Shown here one piece after another: positions 20,259 through 30,643 of a DNA stretch of 64,000 nucleotides (within the stretch, counting starts at the first letter, position 1; every line of letters starts with the position of its first letter). Source of the stretch: Macrophomina tecta (taxonomy: Eukaryota > Ascomycota > Dothideomycetes > Botryosphaeriales > Botryosphaeriaceae). A program made the position numbers and the translations under genes. A model generated the notes under the pieces. That model was not told where the DNA came from, made no database searches, and was given only the letters and a program-made list of their open reading frames with translations. The stretch covers positions 2,232,001 to 2,296,000 of the forward strand of contig JAKSGN010000007.1 of assembly GCA_024180945.1 (NCBI GenBank). Direction: 5' to 3'.

Positions 20259-23232
20259 TCAACCCATCCCTCCCTGCCCACGACCCATGCCCTGATTCCA
20301 GCCCATACCCATACCCATATTGCCGCCCATACCCATATTACCACCCATCATACCCTGTTGCTGCTGCTGCTGTTGCTGCTGACGCTGAGCGAGAAGCTGC
20401 TGTTGGCGCATGAGGCGAGCCATGTAGGCCTGCTGGTTCTGGGCTCCTTCGCCTTGCTGTTGCTGCTGGGCGGCGGCGGCGGCGGCCTGCTGGTGCTGCT
20501 GTTGGAGGCGCATCTGCATCTGCTGCATCTGCTGCATGGTCATGCCGGCCATATTGCCGCCACCGGGCATGCCGGCAGGGACACCCGCGACGCCGGCGCC
20601 CATGCTCATCTGGCCGGCCATGGAGCCCATACCGCCCATGCCGCCCATGTTCATCTGGCCCATGCCGCCGCCTTGGCCACCTTGTCCGCCACCCATGTTG
20701 TTTTGGCCGCCACCTTGGCCGCCCTGTTGCTGTTGGTGCTGCTGCTGTTGCGCAGCTTGCTGTTGGACGATTTGCCAGGCCTGGCCGATCTGGCCTTGGC
20801 GGATCATGTTTTGGATCTGCGCAGGGACGGAGCCGTTGAAGTGTGCCATGATACGCTTAGCCATCATGTTTGTGCGCTGGCGTTGCATCATCACTTGCTG
20901 CTGCTCTGGGGTCAAATTTGCCATGTTCATGCCGCCCATCATGTTTGCAGCCATCATGCCCTGTTGGCCTGGATTTCCACCGGGACGTTGTTGTGCTTGC
21001 TGACCCGGGTTTGGCGAGGCTGACTGAGCCATTTGTTGACGCATTTGCTGGGCCAGTTGAGCGTTGTATGGGGTCGGTGTACCGTTGTTGGAACCCTGGT
21101 TTTGCTGGGCCAGTTGAGCCTGCGCTTGTGCTTGAGCAACTTGCTGCTGACGCAAAACCTGCATATGTTCTGGAGTCATGTGCTGCGGTGAGCCCGCCAT
21201 GGCCATGTTCTGCTGCTGTTGCTGCAACATCTGGTTGCGGCGCATTTGTTGAATGCGCATCATCTGCTCTTGTGTGAGATTCTGAGGCATTTGTCCTCCT
21301 CCAGGCATCATCTGTGTTCCCTGCATGCCTCCGACTGGACTTCCATGTTGATTTACGCGACCGGGCTGAGGAGTCATGTGGCGAGTGACTGGAACGGCTT
21401 GGTTCATCTGCGGCGTGTTCATATGCATTTGAGGAGTTCCGTGAGTGCTTCCTGGGTGTTGGCTGCTGTGTTGACGGCTCATTTGGCGGGCCATGCCCTG
21501 CGGGCCAGCGGAGTGAGGAACAGCGGACGGTGGTCGAGGAGGGCTGCCTGCCTGGCTTGAGGTTGTTGGTGCCATTGGTACACCGCCCATTGCGTGGGTC
21601 GCGACTGCATTCGCATTCATAACGGGTGAAGCTTGCATAGGGGTCTGTTGGCGAACCATCGGTGAGTTTTGTTGTTGAGGCTGACTGAACTGCGTATGTA
21701 AAGGTGTCCCCATGGCACTACCGGCAGCCTGTGCTTGAGCCTGCGCGTGACGCCGCATCTGCTCCGCCTGCATGGCTTGCTGCTGTTGTTGTTGGCGTTG
21801 AGCCATGAGCCTGTTTTGTTCAGCCTGCTGTGCGCTGGCCTCTGCTTCTCTTCTGCGAATAGCATCGGCATTCGCCTGCTGCTCCCGCTTGAGTTGAGCC
21901 TGCCGCACTTCCTCCTCCTTCTTGATCCGCTCATTCTCTTCATGCGCAATCTTGATGTTCTCAAGCGTCTTGAATCGAGAAAAGCGCGGTTCAAACGCAG
22001 CCGCCCCACTGCGGATACCCTCGCCTTCGCCGGATATCTGACCAGCCCCGGCGGCGGGTGCAGCACTGTCACCGAAGAGCATAAAGTTTTGATCCGCGGC
22101 AAATTGCGCCTCATCCGCTGCCAACTCGGCCGTTGTCCGTTTTCGGCTTTTCGGTAATGGAGGAGCGTTCTTGTGCATAGGATGGGTTGTTGCCTCAATT
22201 ATGTCCTGGCTTTCGAGAAGACTATGGACAGGTTCGAGGAAGAGAGCAGGTGCAGAAGCGTGTATCACATCCGCCTCAAAGTGGTGTACATTCGTCTCGT
22301 CGAGGATCATCTTCTGTCGCTTAGACGCAGGAGCACGGGAGGTTGATGGTGTCGGAGGCATGGAAGTCAGGGGCGTAGGAGGATGCGCAGACATGGGAGT
22401 AGCTGCTGCCCTAGACTGTTGCCTTCTCGATGCTGATGGATCAGGCATTGGAGTATTCGCCAGCAACTCAAGTTCTGTTTGCTGCGACAACTGCGTCGGA
22501 AATAGCACCTTTGTTGTAACCCTAGGAGTCTTGTTTGCAATTTTTGCCTCTTCCGCTGCCGCGCTTTCAGCCTTCGCCTTGGTCTCGCCTGCAGACGAAG
22601 TCGGGCGATTGGTCTGCTCGGACTTCGGTGGTGGAGAGTCGCCCGAAGAGGATTTAGGCGGCGAGGGATACGGAACATATGGCGACGGCGTCAAATATTC
22701 GTTCCAGTTGTGAATCGAGAATTGCGCTGTCTTGCTCTCTTTGGCTACATTATTGACGGCGCCCGCTTGTGCTTTGGCATCGGTGGTGCGGTGATCCACC
22801 AATTGGACGATTAGGCAACCTTCGTAGAACTGCACGCCCGCCCGTAGCATTTCTTCCAGCATAAAATGCGGAATAGTTCCATCTCGAATATGCTGTATGA
22901 GGGGCCGCATCGGAGAATTGTAGGGGAAGTTTCCATCTTGTTGCTCGAAACGAAAGTGGTGTTGGTGCAGGTGGACGATCAGCGAAGGTGGGGAGCCCTT
23001 GAATTTCTTCAAAATGTACTGCTCATTAATAACTGTAGGCCTGTGAGCAGTTGTATGCGCAGAGTAGGAAAGAGACCGTACCGAAAGGTTTCTCCACAAT
23101 TTTGTCCGCAGTGACGGCCTCCTCGGCCTCGCCTTGAGCGTTCCTTGTGCTGCTACGCAACTGGGACGGCCGCTGCGATTCGCGGCGCTGACGGAGGGCC
23201 TGAATAGGACGAACCGGACCGGCGGTCGACAT
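20259..23232 (-). CDS. SPT20: SAGA complex subunit Spt20
   Basis: Structural subunit of the SAGA histone acetyltransferase coactivator. Exons 23232-23082 and 23032-20259 (intron 23033-23081, GTACGG...CTACAG, phase 1) give 974 aa. The Spt20 domain follows the splice: NEQYILKKFKGSPPSLIVHLH, FRFEQQDGNFPYNSPMRPLIQHI, AGVQFYEGCLIVQLVDHR, and further on VLFPTQL and FLEPVHSLLESQDII. The C-terminal half is very rich in Gln, Met, Gly and Asn with repeated MGG-type turns and CAG runs, usual for fungal Spt20. The acceptor CTACAG was chosen because an alternative CACAG three codons earlier breaks the frame. It shares a short divergent promoter with the Kelch-like gene. Confidence 0.92.
20350..20530. repeat. 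CAG/CTG-rich microsatellite within SPT20
   Basis: Short runs of TGC/TGT triplets encode poly-Gln near the Spt20 C-terminus (also near 20720-20765 and 21215-21235). The antisense strand gives a long Leu/His frame that is a by-product of this repeat. Confidence 0.6.
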
Positions 23233-23648
23233 CGTAGGATATTCCGAGGTGGATCGACGCGTATGAGGACTGGGGCCACAGTCGCGACGTGGGGATGCGG
23301 CGATCACGACAATGGGGTGATAGTCATCAAGGGGTCGCGGCTCAGCGAGGGTGTTGGTCGAAAGTGCGGCAGTGCACGACCAGCCTCGCGACGGCGAGAG
23401 GAGGGGACGCGCCGGAGAGAATACACGATGGGCGGTCGGGGATGCGGGCGGGTGGTGGAGGGATGATGTCGTGAACGCACATGCGGCTCCATGGCGGAAT
23501 TCTGGCCCGCCGCCGGCCCCAGTCTTGGCGCGTTCTCCGCTCGGAACTCACCCGGCGAGCGCAGCAAGGAACAAAGCACTACTTACTTCCTATGACGTTC
23601 AGGGTCCCCGCGGCCTCAGCCAACCAACAACACACTTCTTCTCCCATC
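23233..23648. promoter_or_regulatory. divergent promoter SPT20 / Kelch-like gene
   Basis: 416 bp between two divergent start codons. No separate gene; short frames only. Confidence 0.5.
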
Positions 23649-24954
23649 ATGGCCGAGATTGCCGCAGGCGCTGTCGTAGCTGAACAGGTGGTTTCTACCA
23701 CAATCGAGGGCGGGGCTGTTGCTGGGGCTGTTGCTGGATATGCCATTGCCAAGAAGACGTTGCCGCTTAACGTCACCTTCACGCGCATCGCTGTTTCGTG
23801 AGTTCTGGCCTTTACTTGGAACGAAGCTCGAGACTAAAATCAAATGTAGTGACTTGATCCGCCGCCACTCTCACACAATCAGCGTTGTCGATGGGAAGGC
23901 CTACATATTCGGAGGCATCACTGAGGACGGTTCCTTGGCCGGCAACGAATTCCACCAGCTGACGCTACCTCTCAAGCGCAAGGATGAGCACGTCGACTAC
24001 AAATGCATCCCCGCTCTGCCCGTGGATGACGGTTCTGATATACCTTCCCCTCGCGCTGGTCACTCTGCCTCAGTTTTTGGCAAAAATATCATCATTCATG
24101 GTGGACGCGACCAGAGCGGCAGTTCTGTCGAGGAAGGCTCTAAGCTGTGGTCTTTCAACACCGAGACTCTGAAGTGGACGGCTATGATCACGCAAGGACC
24201 TAAAGATTGCCAATTCTACCATGGCTCTGCAATTCACGGAAGCATTCTCTATCTCTACGGTGGCTTCAGCCGTCCGGCAGGAACGATTGATCTGCGAGCC
24301 TTGCCAAGTCTGAGCTCTGTTGACGTTACAACGGGTGTTTGGCAAGCCCACGAAGATCAGACACTGTCGCACGTGGGAACTCCCTCGAACATCGTCTTCG
24401 CCCAGGATAAAGTCTTCACTGTCGGCATCGACACCAAATTCCAATCCCCGGTCCACTTCTACGACCTTCACGAGGCCGCGGGAACCGCTCGTTGGGACAC
24501 CATTCCCGTGCCTTCCAATCCATTGGTCCCAGGCCCGGACACGAACAGAGACGGTGCTACTGCAGTTCCAATCTCCACTGGCCATGGTCGCAACTACCTG
24601 CTGTACCTCTTCGGTCAAAAGCGCAGTGACGGTCAGCCGTCCGAGCTACCTCCTAAATCCAAGGACTTCTTCAGTGATGCATGGACGCTCCAGCTTCCCT
24701 CTGCCAGTTCCTCTCTAGCTGTCGCAAAGGATAGCGTCAGAGACAAACTCGGCATGGACTCTGGCGAAGGGAGCTGGGCTGAGTCTGAAGTGAAGCTGCA
24801 CAAGGAGGAGTTCTCGCATGAAGGCAAGGTTCATCCGGGTCCCAGGTCCTTCTTTGCGGCTTCCAACATCGATGACAAGACGGTGGTTCTATGGGGCGGT
24901 CTCAACCCGAAGCAGGAGGTTGAGGGCGATGGCTGGCTGATTCAGCTGGAGTAA
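23649..24954 (+). CDS. Kelch-repeat beta-propeller protein
   Basis: Exons 23649-23797 and 23850-24954 (intron 23798-23849, GTGAGT...TGTAG with branch GACTAAA, phase 2) give 417 aa. The first ~40 residues are Ala/Gly/Val-rich (AGAVVAEQVVSTT...GAVAGAVAGYAIAKK), a glycine-zipper-like or membrane-active segment. After it come Kelch blades: RRHSHTISVVDGKAYIFGG, PRAGHSASVFGKNIIIHGG, HGSAIHGSILYLYGG, AVPISTGHGRNYLLYLFGQ, PGPRSFFAASNIDDKTVVLWGG. This architecture resembles the fungal proteins annotated as Kelch or nitrile-specifier-like, of unknown function; the propeller probably binds a partner protein. ATG 23649 is preferred over 23591 because of its CATC context. Confidence 0.85.
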
Positions 24955-25439
24955 GCGGGATGACTAGGACCGATGGAGGCGTTCTTCCTGGCGGGAATCC
25001 CGGGATTCAATGTAACATTACAACGCAAAAATTAATTTGGATGTGGAGTCCGAAATTTCTGGCTCTACAAATGTACTGTACGACCTACGGGGTGGTGATG
25101 ACCTTATCCTTGACGCTCAATTTGACAAGCGCTTGGACAAATTTCTTCAGGATCTTGAGGATGTCTATAAGGATAAATGATGCCTGGGCCTGCTAATTAG
25201 GATTCATGCTTGACAAGGAGACGCTTGTGATGGTAGGCTTAGGCTGCTTGCCGAATAACTCGGAAGTCTCATTTCCTGGGGCTGGTACTTACTTAGCAAA
25301 CATAAGCAATGCTCACATAGTCAGCTGTATTTGAGAATCCCACGGATTGGCCAGAGTCCTTGGAACAGTCAAATATTAATATTCATCTACTTTGGCAATC
25401 ACGCCGTCTTGCTATGCATCCATCATTTTTTACATGTTC
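24955..25439. other. convergent intergenic: Kelch-like / arabinofuranosidase
   Basis: AT-richer 3' region shared by two convergent genes; no coding signal. Confidence 0.5.
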
Positions 25440-27767
25440 CTACAAATCAAACTGCAAAACGGTGATAGAGTGGATCGGCACGTTCCAGATGAAGCTGCCG
25501 TTGGAGGACTTGGCGGGAAAAGCGGTTCCTTTGTCACCGAGCGGGAACGGAACGATGGCGGTCTGATTGTTGACATAGTTGAAGCCGTTGATGTCATCAT
25601 TCTGCATAATAGTGCCGTTGACCTTGCTGTAGGCTGCGTCTATGCTGACGCTGAGAGGAATTGTGGTGTTGCCGGCGTTGATGACCTGTACTTCACTCGT
25701 CAGAAATTTGCTGTTCAATGAAAGAAGTACAAAAATTCTCAAACTAGCCTTAAGGTAGATAGAACCCGTCTCCTCTTCAATGCTACTCTGCCAGTAGAGC
25801 GGGTTGAAGTCACCCAGCGTGTTGGTGACCGGCAGCGTCTGGGTGCCACGGTAATGCGCGAACAGGTGCTGCTGCCAGTAGCTGGTGCTGAGCACGGTCT
25901 TGCTGGGATCGGCCTCGTAGCTGATCATGTCGGGAGTCCAGTTGTACCAATTTCTGTTCTGCAGGCTGGGCGCGTACGAATTGAGCTTGACGGTGTTCGG
26001 GTTGCGCTCAGCGCCAAGCGCGTAGATGCCTTCGGCAATGGCGGAGATCATGCGCGGATAGTACACATGGATGTCAGTTGGATTCGAGAAGTTGACGACA
26101 CCGTCGGGCGTGTCGACTTGGTAGACGCTGTACTCGCCAAGAAGCACGCCGACACCCTCGTTGTCGGTAGAGGTTTGCCAATTGTCATAGAAGTCGAAGT
26201 TCTCGAGAAAGTAGCTCGGTTCCTGATCATCAAAATCAGTACAATTAGTTCGAGGAAATGCGAGATCGAGCGGTTACCTCGTAGTGGTGTGTATCCCAGT
26301 AAGCACCAGCCGGGATATCGATCGTGTACTCCGTGTTTTCATTGTACGCGGAAGAGATGTAGGTAACGTTAGGGTATTTGGCTTTCAAGCCCTCGTAGAG
26401 GTAAGCCCAACGGCGTGGATACGTGCCAGAGAACCAATCCTCATTGCCGATTTCGATGAAGTTGATGGCGAACGGCTCCGGATGGCCATGATCGGCACGC
26501 AGAGCTCCCCATTTGGTCGATGTGTCGCCAGTGACATACTCGAGCTCGTCCAGAGCCTCTTGCAAAACCTCGCCCATGCGATCCTGCGGCCAGTCTGTGC
26601 CCGACTGGCCCCAGATGTCGAGCGAGAAACCGGCGTACACGGCGAGGACGGGCTCGATCTCCATGTCTTCGCACCACTCAAGATATTCGAGGAGACCCAG
26701 TCCATCAGTGTTGTAATAGTTCCAGTTGCCGGGCCGGCCAGGGCGGTCCTTGAGCGGGCCAATGGTCTTCCACCACTTCCAACGTTTGTCTACAGAGACC
26801 CCTTCAAGATTATTGCCACCAGGAAAACGCAAGAAGCGCGGCTTCATATCGTAGAAAGCCTGCGCAATGTCCTTCCGCAGACCGTTCGGCCTATCCTTGA
26901 ATGTCTCGGGGAAGAGCGAGAACAGAGAGAAGTAGAGGGTCTGTCCGGCGACTTCAGAAGCGTCCATGGTAAGGGCAAACGTATTATTCGAGTTCGGAGC
27001 CGTGACCGTATTGACAATAGAAGCATTCAGTTGAGTGTAGCCAAGAACAGGTACGTCCACAGGGCCAATCTGCTCCGAGACCCAAACCTCACCGGTGAGG
27101 TTCGAACGCAGCGAGACTGTGAAGGTTGTCTGGTTACTGAGATAGCGTGGCTGGTTGGCAGAGACGTAAAACGAAGCGTTGTAGGTCTGGGGAGAAACGT
27201 CCATTCCCCACCAACCAAAGTTTTGGACTCCGACTTCGCCAGTCGCGTTTGCTGGGACATCAATCTGCAGAGAAGTATGCAGGGCCTCGGAGAGAGGATG
27301 GAGAACGTCCAGTGTCAACCGCACATTCCCAATGGGGGCCCAGCCCGTCAGGACGGGTCCGTAGGGAACAACAGGGTTTTCGCTGTCAATGATGAGATTG
27401 CCAGTAAGGCCATCGACGGCGCCCGGGATGATGTTTGAGCCTGCACGCAGTTAACGACTTATCCAACTACTCAATGTACCTGTCACTAGCCTTGAAAGGC
27501 TCTGTTCGTCAGGAGCTCAGCATAAATGCCACCGTCTCCGGAATGGTTGATATCTTCATGCATCAAACCATACAGATACGGGGCTGTCTTGTTGCGCAGC
27601 GACGTGTCCTTGGTGTTGATCTCCAAAGCTACGCTGCTGACATTGGCTGCTGTGGCATTGATGAACGGAGCAGCCGAGATCTGGCGTCCTTGACGAGGAA
27701 TCCGAGCATAGGTTGAAGGCAAAAGAATGGCAAGGCCAAAGAGGCCAGCTGAAACGGAGCTCAGCAT
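25440..27767 (-). CDS. secreted alpha-L-arabinofuranosidase, GH51
   Basis: Extracellular enzyme that removes arabinose from arabinan and arabinoxylan. Exons 27767-27491, 27440-26278, 26222-25749 and 25685-25440 give 719 aa. A signal peptide starts [21 protein letters not shown]. Typical GH51 blocks are [33 protein letters not shown], the acid/base GNED (Glu426) and the nucleophile LLGEYSV (Glu510). Intron 26223-26277 is a normal GT-AG intron. Introns 27441-27490 and 25686-25748 appear to be GC-AG introns, both with donor AAG|GCTAGT. The first is forced because TAG lies in frame right after the donor, and splicing restores NRAFQGSN. The second is 63 nt, in frame and stop-free, and removing it gives [15 protein letters not shown]. 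The upstream ATG in frame before 27767 would precede the TATA-driven leader. Confidence 0.92.
25686..25748 (-). other. probable GC-AG intron 3 of the arabinofuranosidase gene
   Basis: Donor TTAAG|GCTAGT, acceptor GTACAG, 63 nt, phase 0, branch CTGAC 15 to 20 nt before the acceptor. The intron is stop-free, so retention would add 21 residues to the C-terminal beta domain. Confidence 0.6.
27441..27490 (-). other. probable GC-AG intron 1 of the arabinofuranosidase gene
   Basis: Donor CAAG|GCTAGT, acceptor GTGCAG, 50 nt, phase 1, branch-like TTAAC 12 nt before the acceptor. No GT donor gives a continuous frame here. Confidence 0.7.
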
Positions 27768-28570
27768 TGTGACGGACAAGACAGCAACAGCGCGGCGGTG
27801 AGAAGACGGCAGCGCGCGGCACAACAGAGGGGAACCTCCGCAGTATATATAGCAGAGTGCATGCTGTAGCGGAAATTTGCACTACGCAAAGCGCGGGGAA
27901 GAAGCACGGCAGTCATTAGAAAATAGCTCGGCGGACGCGCCGTCGTCAGCTGGGCGTGATGCGGGTACCGGACATTAGACGCGAGCACGACGCGGTGGGC
28001 TGACCGGATTCTGCTGGACTTGAATGATTGATGACGGCGGGAGTCCGGGTAAAAGCCAACCCTGCACTCGCCTTTGGATGCGGAGAATAATTCTGGGGTA
28101 GAAGATGGGCGTCCAGCCACGCGGGAACGGCGCCGCTGCCTTTCTGGGCGCTCGCCTTGGTGAGCATCTCCGCCACACTAACGACATGAAGAAAGGCCCA
28201 CAATCGGTGTAAACGCCTCCGAAGTCTGTTTGGCAATTTTTCCGCGAGTCTTGTGCTGCCATAGACGCCAATCGGGCTCTTGGTGGCGTCCCGAGGGCTG
28301 CATGCGAGTGACTAGGTGCGCTAAACGGTGATCGATCCACCGGAGACCGGGTGGGTCGTTGAAACCGCAAACAATACAGACAAGGGTAGGACCGGCGGTG
28401 GGAGAAGAAATGTAAGGGAGCTTCATATGATGAACTTCCACGGGAATCCTACGCCGTGTATATACCATGTACGCCGCAAAAGAGCCTCGATAAGAGATGG
28501 CCGCCCAGACTCGGCGGTGAATCGCAATTGCTTGACTCCGACCCAATGCTTCTCAATTGCCACGCATACT
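27768..28570. promoter_or_regulatory. promoter region of the arabinofuranosidase gene
   Basis: 0.8 kb between the arabinofuranosidase start and the UBX gene 3' end. Besides the TATA box, no gene was recognised. No perfect GGCTAA (XlnR-type) box was noticed on a visual scan. Confidence 0.45.
27844..27851 (-). promoter_or_regulatory. TATA box of the arabinofuranosidase gene
   Basis: TATATATA about 80 bp upstream of the ATG at 27767 (read on the minus strand). Confidence 0.55.
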
Positions 28571-30154
28571 CTACTCGTCTTCCTCGTCATCGCTCTCTAG
28601 ATCCGTACGCTCGACAATCAGATTGCCGCTCCGACCAATGCGTTCCCGGACGGTACCTCCTTTGTCCAAACCGAATTCTTCGCGCGGCATGGGCGAGACA
28701 AGAACGAATTTGTACTCATGCTCATACGCGGAAGGTTTCTCCACCTCGAAATCTGGTGACTCCAGAAATTCGTAGCACTCAACGAATGCGTAGAGCTCCT
28801 CAATCTGGGTGTTGGGCGCAAATCGCCTGACGATCCTGTCACCCGAAGGCATGCGCAAGCTGATCCGGACGACGTCCTGGACTTCCGCGCCCGGCTCAGG
28901 AGCGATAGATTGTGCCCTCCATTTCCTCCACTGTTCGATATTGCGTGCTTCCTTTTCCTTCGCTTCTTGTCTCTCCCGTTCTTCCTGCTCAGCGCGCCTC
29001 CTTGCCTCTTCCGCTTCTCTTTTCTGCCGAGCCCGCTCTCTATCTTGGGCGAGCGAGCGTTCGTACGCCGTATCCTGGGCTTGTCGGATATTGCGTGCCG
29101 CCTGTTGCTCTGCCCTCGTAGCACGAACACGGTTCAAGGGCTCTGAGTTCTGCGCGATTGCGGTTTGAAGTTTTGACAAAAAGCGTGACGGTGGGGTTGG
29201 GCCGATTATGCGAGCAACGACAGACATGGCGGTGGATGAGACGGAGGGCGTGTGCACAATTAGGCCCGCGAACGGAAGCTTGGTGCAGTTCAGTGCATTA
29301 GATACTTGAAAAGCCTCAGCATCCTGAACGTTTCCAGCCCACACAATGATATTGTTCTGCGGGTCCTTCAAGAAGTTCACCACCTCGGGTGCCAGCAACG
29401 TCTCGCGAACATGCGACGCAGTGTCGTCGTGTTCAGGGGAGATCAAGATGACCAAAAGGAACTTCAGCTCCTTCTTGGCCACGTCAAACGCTTGCGCATA
29501 GCCTCCCTCAAAGAAAGGGAGCTCGTGGTCCCCGTATTCCTCCTCGAATTCCCGTATGAATCTTGCCGCGGTGTCTCGTGGGCTCAAAGAACGGCGTCCG
29601 CTGGTATCTCTCCTGCGTCCTTGAGCAGCAGCTCTGCTGGCGAAGAGGCGCGGCAGGAAGGGGAAGAGGTAGGAGAATAGGTTGAAGACCCGAGACGCGA
29701 TATTGTAGGCGAGTCGGAAAGGGAAGATGATGACAGAGAGCAGCAATGGGGCCTGATGGGTCACCTGGCTCTCCGGTTGCGGCACCACCCGAGGCGCAGG
29801 CTCAAGAGCTCGCCTGCCCGCGGACGAGGAGCGAGATGAGCTGCCGAAGCCGTTCGCGAGTGTTTCTCTCCTGCGCGGATCCTGTGGCGCAGCAGCAGGC
29901 ATTTCCGGGACGACAGGCTCGGCGGGCTCGCCATCGAAGAACCTGGCAATGGCAATCTTTACAAATGTGAATGTCTGACAGCCGAGGAAGAGAAAAGGGG
30001 AAAAAGAAGGAAAGCATACCTGGACGTTCCATTGGCAGCGCTGCAGCAGCGGGATGGCCTGCTCAACGGGTTGGTCAGTGACGGAGGTGAACTGCTGGAG
30101 AGCCAGCTGCTGGTCCTCGGACAGCTGGCCGATATCGAGGCTAGGGTCGGCCAT
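28571..30154 (-). CDS. FAF2/UBXD8-type UBX protein (ER-associated degradation, lipid droplets)
   Basis: Cdc48 adaptor, expected at the ER membrane. Exons 30154-30020 and 29956-28571 give 506 aa. Order: UBA-like N-terminus (LSEDQQLALQQFTSVTDQPVEQAIPLLQRCQWNVQ), FFDGE, a hydrophobic hairpin around PLLLSVIIFPFRLAYNIASRVFNLFSYLFPFL, a UAS thioredoxin-like domain (KKELKFLLVILIS...DDTASHVRETLLAPEVVNFL...NIIVWAGNV), a Glu/Arg-rich coiled coil, and a C-terminal UBX domain (VRISLRMPSGDRIVRRFAPNTQIEELYAFVEC). Intron 29957-30019 is 63 nt, stop-free and in frame (donor GTATGC, acceptor GTAAAG); removing it gives the family pattern WNVQIAIARFFDGE. An alternative acceptor CTGTCAG, also in frame, would leave six extra residues. 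Acidic C-terminal tail. Confidence 0.92.
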   Translation of the reverse strand: MADPSLDIGQLSEDQQLALQQFTSVTDQPVEQAIPLLQRCQWNVQVCFPSFSPFLFLGCQTFTFVKIAIARFFDGEPAEPVVPEMPAAAPQDPRRRETLANGFGSSSRSSSAGRRALEPAPRVVPQPESQVTHQAPLLLSVIIFPFRLAYNIASRVFNLFSYLFPFLPRLFASRAAAQGRRRDTSGRRSLSPRDTAARFIREFEEEYGDHELPFFEGGYAQAFDVAKKELKFLLVILISPEHDDTASHVRETLLAPEVVNFLKDPQNNIIVWAGNVQDAEAFQVSNALNCTKLPFAGLIVHTPSVSSTAMSVVARIIGPTPPSRFLSKLQTAIAQNSEPLNRVRATRAEQQAARNIRQAQDTAYERSLAQDRERARQKREAEEARRRAEQEERERQEAKEKEARNIEQWRKWRAQSIAPEPGAEVQDVVRISLRMPSGDRIVRRFAPNTQIEELYAFVECYEFLESPDFEVEKPSAYEHEYKFVLVSPMPREEFGLDKGGTVRERIGRSGNLIVERTDLESDDEEDE

Positions 30155-30643
30155 GGTGCGGGCGAGGGCTGGCCGGGAGCCGCGGGGGGGCAGCGACAGC
30201 GGAGACAGGACGGCGCAGGCGTGCGAAGGCGCGTGGGCGAGCAGTGGCAGATAGCAATGTGGGAGCGAACGGACAAGGTGTCTGTTGGAGGAGCGGAGGG
30301 TGTATGACGCAGGCCGGAGGCGGTGACCGGGGTGGGCGAAGCTTCCGATCAGAGCGCGGCTCGGGGCTCTGGCGCTGGCGCCGGGCTGGCTGCTCTGGCA
30401 TCAGCGCACCTCATCCAGCTGGCCGACGCGCTGCAGGCGTTCGACCCTCACCACACCTGCCCGTGCCCTGGCTCCCCATGGATGAGCTGCTTTGTTCGTC
30501 CGGCCCGCGACACCTCTGCCACAGCCACCCCGGCCCCGTCTCCGCCGCCGACTCGGGCGGCCGCTGCTCCCGCTCGCTCGACTTGTAGCCTCCCTCACCC
30601 CGCGCGCCTGCCCGACAATGCTGCATGAACTCCTCCTGCGCTG
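30155..30643. promoter_or_regulatory. divergent promoter UBX protein / PAN3
   Basis: 489 bp of GC-rich DNA between divergent starts; pyrimidine-rich tracts, no separate gene. Confidence 0.5.

Noticed and set aside
20160..21023. 287-codon plus-strand Leu/His-rich frame opposite SPT20
   Set aside because: Result of CAG repeats read on the other strand.
26284..27438. 384-codon plus-strand frame opposite the arabinofuranosidase
   Set aside because: Exact antisense of well-supported GH51 exons; its open state follows from codon bias of the real gene. No domain.
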